Shown one piece after another: positions 59,112-64,000 of a stretch of DNA of 64,000 nt (position 1 is the stretch's first letter; every line of letters begins with the position of its first letter). The stretch comes from DATLSM01 sp049585815 (GTDB lineage: Bacteria > Actinomycetota > Thermoleophilia > Solirubrobacterales > 70-9): contig JBAVAR010000155.1 of the NCBI GenBank assembly GCA_049585815.1, positions 46,852 to 110,851 on the forward strand, in the 5' to 3' direction. The notes under the pieces were generated by a model, which was not told where the DNA came from, searched no databases, and worked only from the letters and a program-made list of their open reading frames with translations. The translations under genes were made by a program, and so were the position numbers.

Positions 59112-59170
59112 TTCGTCGGTCGCGCTGGCGCATGGAGCGCCGGGCTGCCCCCTATGCCGCTCCCTTGGGC

Positions 59171-60388
59171 CTAGCGGGTTGCAGAGCGCAGGGAAACGCC
59201 CTGCTCGGCGGCCGCGCGCAGCAGGGGAGCGGGGACATAGGTTTCCCCGTACGAGCGCTCCAGCTTCTCCAGCAGCGAGAGCGCCGTGTCGGCGCCGATC
59301 AGGTCAGAGAACTCAAGTGCGCCGAGCGGCCAGTTGAAGCCGAGCCGCATCGCCGTGTCCATGTCGGCGGCGGCGCCGACCTCCTCCTCGAGGGCGAAGG
59401 CCGCCTCGTTGGCGATCTGGGCCAAAAGACGGGGGAGGACTGACGGACCGGAAGGATCTATCAGCCGCAGCGCGGCTGGATCCAGGGTTGGCGCTTCCAG
59501 GCCGAGTTCGGGGTCGGCTTCCCGTGGTGATCCCTGACCGTATTCATAGAAACCCTGTCCGCTCTTTCGGCCGAGCCTGCCTTCCCCGACCAGCGCCGCC
59601 TGAATTGGGCTGGGGCGCCAGCGCTCGGGTTTCCCTCCCTGAGCGAAAAAGGAGCGGGCGACGCTGAGGTTGACGTCGAGGCCGATCAGGTCGATCAGCT
59701 CGAAGGGCCCCATTCGAAAGCCGCCGCCAAGTCGGCAGACACGGTCGATCGTCGCCGCATCGGCGACCTCCCCGGCAAGCATCCGCAGCGACTCAAGGGT
59801 GAAGGGGCGGGCGAGGCGGTTCGCGATGAAGCCGGGGCTGTCCTTGGCGCGGATCGGCGTGCGGCCCATCCGCTCACCAGCATCTGCGGTTGCATCGAGG
59901 GCGTCCTCGGCGGACTGGGCCGTGGCGACCACCTCGACCAGCCTCATCAGCGCTGGCGGGTTGAAGAAGTGCATGCCGACAATTCGCTCTGGATGAGGAA
60001 GGCCGGCGGCGATCGCTGTCACCGGTAGGGATGAGGTGTTGGTGGCGAGGATCGCCTCGGGACCGAGGTTGGCAGCCAACGCGGCGAACAGTTCGCGCTT
60101 TAGCTTCAGATCCTCCGGGGCCGCCTCGACCACCAGGTCGCAGCCGGCCAGCTCGGAGAGGTCCGCGGCCGGGGATAGCCGATCCCTCGCCGCATCGGCG
60201 TCTGCCTCGCTCCAGCGAGCGCGCTCGGTGCCCTTGACCAAGTCTGCCTCGACCCGCTCGATGCCGGCGTGAAGCGCCTTGGAGAGGGGGTCATAGAGCT
60301 CCGTCTCAAAACCACCCAAACAGGCGATCTGCGCGATGCCGGCGCCCATCGTCCCGGCACCAATGACTCCGATTCGCTCGACCCTCAA
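59171..60388 (-). CDS. 3-hydroxyacyl-CoA dehydrogenase with two C-terminal domains
   Basis: A 405-residue NAD-dependent dehydrogenase of the 3-hydroxybutyryl/hydroxyadipyl-CoA type. The Rossmann motif is GAGTMGAGIAQ. The catalytic region contains GMHFFNPPALMRLVEVV (His in MHFF) and KDSPGFIANR. Two 3HCDH C-terminal domains follow (GPFELIDLIGLDVNL near 230, and the second ~300-395, including FNWPLGALEF), resembling PaaH/PaaC-like proteins. It acts after the hydratase encoded by the preceding gene (ATGA overlap). Confidence 0.92.
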   Translation of the reverse strand: MRVERIGVIGAGTMGAGIAQIACLGGFETELYDPLSKALHAGIERVEADLVKGTERARWSEADADAARDRLSPAADLSELAGCDLVVEAAPEDLKLKRELFAALAANLGPEAILATNTSSLPVTAIAAGLPHPERIVGMHFFNPPALMRLVEVVATAQSAEDALDATADAGERMGRTPIRAKDSPGFIANRLARPFTLESLRMLAGEVADAATIDRVCRLGGGFRMGPFELIDLIGLDVNLSVARSFFAQGGKPERWRPSPIQAALVGEGRLGRKSGQGFYEYGQGSPREADPELGLEAPTLDPAALRLIDPSGPSVLPRLLAQIANEAAFALEEEVGAAADMDTAMRLGFNWPLGALEFSDLIGADTALSLLEKLERSYGETYVPAPLLRAAAEQGVSLRSATR

Positions 60389-61155
60389 CGTCCCTTGAAC
60401 TGCGGTTCGCGCTTCTCGAGAAAGGCCAGCATTCCCTCGACCCGGTCTTCGGTAGCCATCGCCAGCTCATAGAGGCGTCGCTCCCCGTCAAGGCCGGCGC
60501 AGAGTGCCGTCTCATCGGCGTAGAGGACGGCCTGTTTGGCGAGGCGGGCGGCGATCGGCGGCTGCTTTGCGACCGCGGCGGCGAGCTCCATCGCCTCCTC
60601 CAACCACCCTCCCTCCGCGGCGACCCGGTTGATGAGGCCCATCTCCAGTCCCGCCGCGGCGTCGAACTGGCGCCCGGTCAGGACCAGCTCCATCGCCCGC
60701 TGCTTGCCCAGCACCCGCGCCAGTCTCTGCGTGCCGCCGCCGCCGGGGATGATCCCCAGGTTGATCTCCGGTTGGCCGAACCTGGCCGTCTCGGAGGCGA
60801 CGATCATGTCGCAGGCCAGCGCCAGCTCACAACCTCCGCCCAGCGCCCAGCCGGAGACGGCGGCGATCAGCGGAGTCTTGACCCTGGTGAGGCGCCTCCA
60901 GAACTCAGCCGCCGGGTGGTGGAGGGCCTCGGCAAAGGTGCGCTCGCTCATCGCCCTGATGTCGGCGCCCGCGGCGAAGACCTGATCTGAGCCGGCGATC
61001 ACGATGCAGCGCACCTCGGGGTTGGGGTCCATCTGCTCAAGCTCGGCGCCAAGCCGCTCCATCACCTCGGGCGAGAGGGCGTTTCGCGCCTCGGGCCGGT
61101 TGAGGCGCAGCAGGGCGACATGGCCGTCGAGCGAGCTCTCGACCACCCCGGTCAT
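60385..61155 (-). CDS. Enoyl-CoA hydratase/isomerase family protein
   Basis: A 256-residue crotonase-fold enzyme. The oxyanion segment AAGADIRAM and the SGWALGGGCELALACD helix are conserved, and catalytic Glu residues are plausible in GQPEINLGIIPGGGG. It hydrates trans-2-enoyl-CoA for beta-oxidation. It overlaps the dehydrogenase by four bases and follows the acyl-CoA dehydrogenase within three, giving a compact three-enzyme unit; a thiolase remnant lies upstream of the operon. Confidence 0.94.
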   Translation of the reverse strand: MTGVVESSLDGHVALLRLNRPEARNALSPEVMERLGAELEQMDPNPEVRCIVIAGSDQVFAAGADIRAMSERTFAEALHHPAAEFWRRLTRVKTPLIAAVSGWALGGGCELALACDMIVASETARFGQPEINLGIIPGGGGTQRLARVLGKQRAMELVLTGRQFDAAAGLEMGLINRVAAEGGWLEEAMELAAAVAKQPPIAARLAKQAVLYADETALCAGLDGERRLYELAMATEDRVEGMLAFLEKREPQFKGR

Positions 61156-61158
61156 TGC

Positions 61159-62328
61159 TCAGCTGTCCTCGAAGGGAAGCATCGCACTGATCCCGGTCGC
61201 AGCCCTCCCGATGATCAGCTTTTGGATTTGAGAGGTCCCCTCGTAGAGGGTTGTGACCCGCGCGTCGCGGAGGTAGCGCTCGACCGGGTAGTCGTCGACG
61301 TAGCCGGCGCCACCGTGCACCTGGATCGCCAAGTTGGCGCACTCGACCGCCGACTCGGTGGCGTACAGCTTCGCCACCGAGGTCTCCAACGTGTTCGGCT
61401 TGCCTTCGTCCTTGAGCGCCCCGGCCCGATAGACCAGCATCCGCGAGGCGTCGCGCTTGAGGATCATGTCGGCGATCATCTCCTGGACCAGCTGGAAGCG
61501 GGCGAGGGGCACACCGAACTGTTTGCGCTCCTTCGCGTAGCGGACTGAGGCATCGACGCAGCCGTCGCAAATTCCGACGCAGCCCGCCGCGACGCTGTAG
61601 CGGCCGTTGTCCAGCGCGCTCATCGCCACCTTGAAGCCGTCGCCGATCTCACCGAGCATCGCCTCGTCGTCGACCTCGACCTCATCAAGTGAGAGCGAAG
61701 CGGTGTCGGAGGAGCGCAGCCCGAGCTTGCCGTGGATCTCCTGGGAGGCATAGCCCTGACTGGCGGTCGGGACGAGGAAGCAGGCCAGTCCGCGGTGCTT
61801 CTTCTCAGGATCGGTCTGGGCGAAGATCAGCGCCACCTCGGCGAAGTTTCCGAGGGAGATCCACATCTTCTGTCCGCTGATCGACCAGCCCGAGTCGGTC
61901 TTCGTGGCTCGGGTGCGCAGATTGGCGGCATCGGAACCGGTGTCGGGCTCGGTCAGCCCGAAGCAGCCGAGTGCCTCCCCCGAACACAACCGCGGCAACC
62001 ACCTCCGCTTTTGCTCCTCGGTCCCCCAACGCTCGATCGAGCCGGCGACCAGCGAGGTCTGCACCGATACCACGGTGCGGGCGGAGGAGTCGGCGCGGCC
62101 GACCTGCTCGACGATGAGGCCGTAGCCGATGTAGTCGAGGCCGCGGCCGCCGTACTCCTCGGCGACAGGTGCGCCCAGATAGCCGACTTCGCCCAGCTTG
62201 CTCGCCAGCTCGCGGTCAAAGCGCCCGGCGCGGTCGTTGTCGCGCACCCGGGGCACGATCTCTCGATCGGCGAACTCGCGCGCCGCTTCTGAGATCAATC
62301 GTTGCTCGTCGCTCAGCTGGAAGTCCAT
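61159..62328 (-). CDS. Acyl-CoA dehydrogenase
   Basis: A 389-residue FAD flavoenzyme introducing the alpha-beta double bond in acyl-CoAs. The start MDFQLSDEQRLISEAAREFAD is typical. Signature segments are CFGLTEPDTGSDAANL (FAD/substrate), KMWISLGNFA, RKQFGVPLARFQLVQ and the catalytic Glu in LYEGTSQIQKLIIGR. The ATG at 62328 follows GCAGGGGTTGAG. The open frame continues upstream to 62544, but this stretch is antisense-like within the aminotransferase gene and is rejected. Confidence 0.95.
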   Translation of the reverse strand: MDFQLSDEQRLISEAAREFADREIVPRVRDNDRAGRFDRELASKLGEVGYLGAPVAEEYGGRGLDYIGYGLIVEQVGRADSSARTVVSVQTSLVAGSIERWGTEEQKRRWLPRLCSGEALGCFGLTEPDTGSDAANLRTRATKTDSGWSISGQKMWISLGNFAEVALIFAQTDPEKKHRGLACFLVPTASQGYASQEIHGKLGLRSSDTASLSLDEVEVDDEAMLGEIGDGFKVAMSALDNGRYSVAAGCVGICDGCVDASVRYAKERKQFGVPLARFQLVQEMIADMILKRDASRMLVYRAGALKDEGKPNTLETSVAKLYATESAVECANLAIQVHGGAGYVDDYPVERYLRDARVTTLYEGTSQIQKLIIGRAATGISAMLPFEDS

Positions 62329-62353
62329 CTCAACCCCTGCTTTCTCGTCTTGA

Positions 62354-63148
62354 TCATCGAAGCTCCTTCCCCAGCGTCGCGCCGAACGCCTCTTGCGCCT
62401 CGCGGGTTCGGTCCCCTGGGGCCTCGGGCAACTCGGTTCCGTCGATCGCGGACACCGCCTGGATCTCCCGCGTGGTCGAGGCGAGGAAGGCCTCGCGCGC
62501 GGCGCGCAGGTCGGCGACCGGCCACTCTCCCTCCTCGATATCAAGCGCCCCGATCAGTCGGTCGCGGGTGATCGACTCCAGCACCCCGGCATCCAGCGCC
62601 GGTGTTCGCAGCGAACCTTGGGGCGAGACCCAGAAGATCGATGAGGTGGGAGGCTCCAGGACCGTGCCATCGGGCTGAATCAGGACCGCCTCGTCGGCGC
62701 CCTGTGCTTTTGCCAGTCGCGTCGCCTGCATATTTGCGGCATAGGAGAGTGACTTGACTCCGTTGAGGATCACGGTCGGGCAGTAGGTGACGGTGGCGAG
62801 GCGCAGCGTCGCGGAGTGGGGCGGCAGCGGCTCGGTGGCGGCGATCCGGCGTCCGCCCCGGGTGACGATCAGCCGCAGCTGACCGTCGGCTTCGCCGAGA
62901 CGGGCAAGAAGGGCATCGATCTCGCGCTCAAGCGCGGATCGGTCGAACTTCAACTCGATCGCTGCGGCCGAGCGCTGGAGTCGGTCGAGGTGGTCGCCGA
63001 GCGCGAAGAGCCGCCCTGCATAGATGCGAATCACCTCGAAGGCGCCGTCGCCCCGGTAGAGCCCGTCGTCCCGCAGCGGGATGGTTGCCTCAACGGTAGG
63101 GGAGATCGCCCCGTCGACGCTCGCGAGCTCTAGGAACGCACTGGTCAT
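62354..63148 (-). CDS. Class IV (fold-type IV) aminotransferase
   Basis: A 264-residue PLP enzyme related to branched-chain aminotransferases, D-amino-acid transaminases and aminodeoxychorismate lyase. The PLP lysine is in NGVKSLSYAANMQATRLAK. Phosphate-binding segments ADEAVLIQPDGTVLEPPTSSIFWVS and GVLESITRDRLI are present. The N-terminal RDDGLYRGDGAFEVIRIYAGRLFALGDHLDRLQRSA (in parts) is standard. The exact reaction cannot be separated by eye. It is 25 bp upstream of the acyl-CoA dehydrogenase. Confidence 0.92.
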   Translation of the reverse strand: MTSAFLELASVDGAISPTVEATIPLRDDGLYRGDGAFEVIRIYAGRLFALGDHLDRLQRSAAAIELKFDRSALEREIDALLARLGEADGQLRLIVTRGGRRIAATEPLPPHSATLRLATVTYCPTVILNGVKSLSYAANMQATRLAKAQGADEAVLIQPDGTVLEPPTSSIFWVSPQGSLRTPALDAGVLESITRDRLIGALDIEEGEWPVADLRAAREAFLASTTREIQAVSAIDGTELPEAPGDRTREAQEAFGATLGKELR

Positions 63149-63169
63149 CGCGCGGCGAGGCTATCTCAG

Positions 63170-63226
63170 TCAGACGGACTCGAACACGGTCGCCAGGCCC
63201 TGGCCGACGCCAACACACAGGAATGT
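63170..63226 (-). pseudogene. C-terminal remnant of a thiolase (acetyl-CoA acyltransferase)
   Basis: Reading toward the stop at 63170, the last ~17 residues are FLCVGVGQGLATVFESV. This matches the C-terminal end of thiolases (CVGVGQG with the catalytic Cys and the GlyxGly loop). Upstream of ~63226 the frame continues as KKALPILT and then unrelated sequence (SLGRFVKK, LSRLWASEKAM), so the rest of the thiolase is missing. The position beside the dehydrogenase, hydratase and acyl-CoA dehydrogenase fits a former fadA. It could be true truncation or an assembly join. Confidence 0.72.
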
Positions 63227-63360
63227 CAAGATGGGCAGGGCTTTCTTAACAAAGCGCCCTAATGAGCCTTCGGCTCTAGAAAGCCAATTATTGGCCCTTG
63301 ACATTGCTTTTTCAGAGGCCCAGAGGCGGCTAAGGGCCATTCCGATATCGGAAGGCTCTT
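63227..63360. repeat. Palindrome-rich, lower-GC junction segment
   Basis: Three short inverted repeats lie close together: GAGCC-TTC-GGCTC (63264-63276), GCCAAT-T-ATTGGC (63283-63295) and the perfect TTCCGATATCGGAA (63340-63353). The base composition drops compared with the genes to the left. No insertion-sequence ends or transposase are visible in the window. Confidence 0.6.
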
Positions 63361-63774
63361 TCATTGCCCTTGCGTGGATCCTAGCTCTCCGACCTTTACG
63401 ACAGTAACCGAAGCAGTCTTTTCATCGACAATTATCCCAGTTGTGCGCGGCTGAGTGCTCTGAATTTCCCCCGTCACATGTTCCGGAACGGCGACGCAGA
63501 CAAATTCGTGTAGAGGGGGAAGGCTCACTGTTGGATTACAGGATCGATATTCCCATTCTTTGCCTGTCTGTTCCCGAAGCAGATTGATCCAATACACTCC
63601 AAGTTCAGGGGCCTCAACGGCATTATCGTGAGTCGTCAAGATATGACCGGGCTTTGCTGCCGGATCTGCGACTACCGGCTTTCCCTTGGAGCCTGTTGAT
63701 CCCGTGCTGCTTCCGCTCGATCCGCAAGCCGTAAAAGCCAACAGAAGCAGGGGCACGATCCAAAGTCGCCTCAT
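63361..63774 (-). CDS. Small secreted lipoprotein of unknown function
   Basis: A 137-residue protein with a lipoprotein signal peptide (MRRLWIVPLLLLAFTAC; lipobox TAC-G) and a Ser/Gly linker, followed by a folded region with two cysteines (YRSCNPTVSL and EFVCVAVPE) that may pair. No family is recognised. The ATG at 63774 is preferred to the longer frame starting at 63804 because a TATAAT -10 lies inside that extension. Lower GC than its left-hand neighbours, consistent with acquired DNA. Confidence 0.72.
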   Translation of the reverse strand: MRRLWIVPLLLLAFTACGSSGSSTGSTGSKGKPVVADPAAKPGHILTTHDNAVEAPELGVYWINLLREQTGKEWEYRSCNPTVSLPPLHEFVCVAVPEHVTGEIQSTQPRTTGIIVDEKTASVTVVKVGELGSTQGQ

Positions 63775-63783
63775 CGAAAGCGC

Positions 63784-63789
63784 ATTATA
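63784..63789 (-). promoter_or_regulatory. -10 element (TATAAT) of the lipoprotein gene
   Basis: A consensus TATAAT on the minus strand ends nine bases before the ATG at 63774. It is the only perfect consensus -10 I noticed in the window. Confidence 0.5.
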
Positions 63790-63850
63790 TAGATCCGATG
63801 GCATCGTAACGACCCCCGGTCACGTTTCAATACATGGAAGATGCTCTTAG

Positions 63851-63873
63851 CCGAGTCCGAAATCCGGACTCGG
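63851..63873 (+). repeat. Perfect 9-bp inverted repeat (CCGAGTCCG)
   Basis: CCGAGTCCG (63851-63859) and its exact reverse complement (63865-63873) flank AAATC. The stem is strong, but no U-tract follows on either side. Confidence 0.7.
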
Positions 63874-63913
63874 ATCAACAGAAGAGATGGCGAGTACCGA
63901 GCAGATCTTGGCT

Positions 63914-64000
63914 CTACAGGTCAAAGTACCAAAGAGAACAATGCAATGTTCTCTACGGAACAATGCAAAGTACCGTACGGAACAATGGAAGGGTCAGATC
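63914..64000 (+). repeat. 22-bp spaced direct repeats at the window edge
   Basis: GAACAATG occurs at 63936, 63958 and 63980, exactly 22 bp apart. CAAAGTACC occurs at 63922 and 63966, 44 bp apart, in the same phase. Units therefore look like degenerate 22-mers. An 8-bp inverted repeat (AGAGAACA at 63933-63940, TGTTCTCT at 63947-63954) overlaps the second unit. The array may continue past the window edge. Confidence 0.65.

Overview
The window is high-GC bacterial chromosome with tightly packed genes, many 4-base start/stop overlaps (ATGA, GTGA, TTGA) and frequent GTG and TTG starts. The order rplM-rpsI-glmM-glmS-...-nnr-alr, a MoeZ/CysO/CysM/Mec cysteine module, a GuaB3-type IMPDH-like protein and an A2-type cytochrome oxidase all point to Actinomycetota. 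My best guess is a deep-branching class such as Thermoleophilia (Solirubrobacterales-like); this is inference from gene content, not a phylogeny.

Layout. 1-771 (minus): an Rrf2 regulator followed by sufC, the edge of a SUF Fe-S assembly operon. 863-5127 (plus): HtpX protease, then moeZ, cysO, cysM and mec, a protein-thiocarboxylate route to cysteine, and a DUF2007 protein. 5124-11950 (minus): a degenerate peptidase-like protein, a DUF1802 protein, nadB, a coiled-coil protein, a glycosyltransferase and two L,D-transpeptidases. 12311-14531 (plus): rph, rdgB and a CDF metal transporter. 14671-18170: a tiny divergent membrane protein, a roadblock-like protein, a 74-residue basic protein and tldD/tldE. 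18264-36116 (plus): HU, pyrF, a LysM protein, a DD-carboxypeptidase, a PfkB sugar kinase, guaB3, guaA, fur, rplM, rpsI, glmM, glmS, a lipoprotein, nnr, alr, a CCA/poly(A) polymerase and infA. 36107-41481 (minus): a GatC-like small protein, an amidase, an ABC-2 exporter (ATPase plus two permeases) and an MGH1-like glycosidase.

41616-55644 is mostly respiratory. The plus-strand cluster coxB-coxA-(Usp-like)-coxC-small membrane protein encodes a normal A2-type heme-copper oxidase with every metal ligand present. Nearby on the minus strand are ctaA and a diheme cytochrome c. A second minus-strand operon, 55644 down to 51910, encodes subunit II-like and subunit I-like proteins, ctaB and two small membrane proteins. 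In this second pair the CuA Cys/Cys/His residues, all three CuB His, the heme a3 His and one heme a His are replaced, although both frames are intact and full length. This ligand-free oxidase pair is the most unusual system in the window.

55722-63148 holds a PAP2 phosphatase, an LPG-synthase-like membrane protein, trxB, a UBP zinc finger, and a minus-strand fatty-acid-oxidation set (class IV aminotransferase, acyl-CoA dehydrogenase, enoyl-CoA hydratase, 3-hydroxyacyl-CoA dehydrogenase). Beyond about 63226 the sequence changes. A thiolase survives only as its last ~17 codons, and it is followed by lower-GC DNA with palindromes, a lipoprotein gene and 22-bp spaced repeats at the window edge. 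This suggests a recombination or insertion junction, or an assembly join.

A recurring regulatory feature is a TANNNT -10 element lying only 5 to 12 bases (most often 7 to 9) before a start codon, which suggests leaderless or near-leaderless transcripts for at least ten genes.
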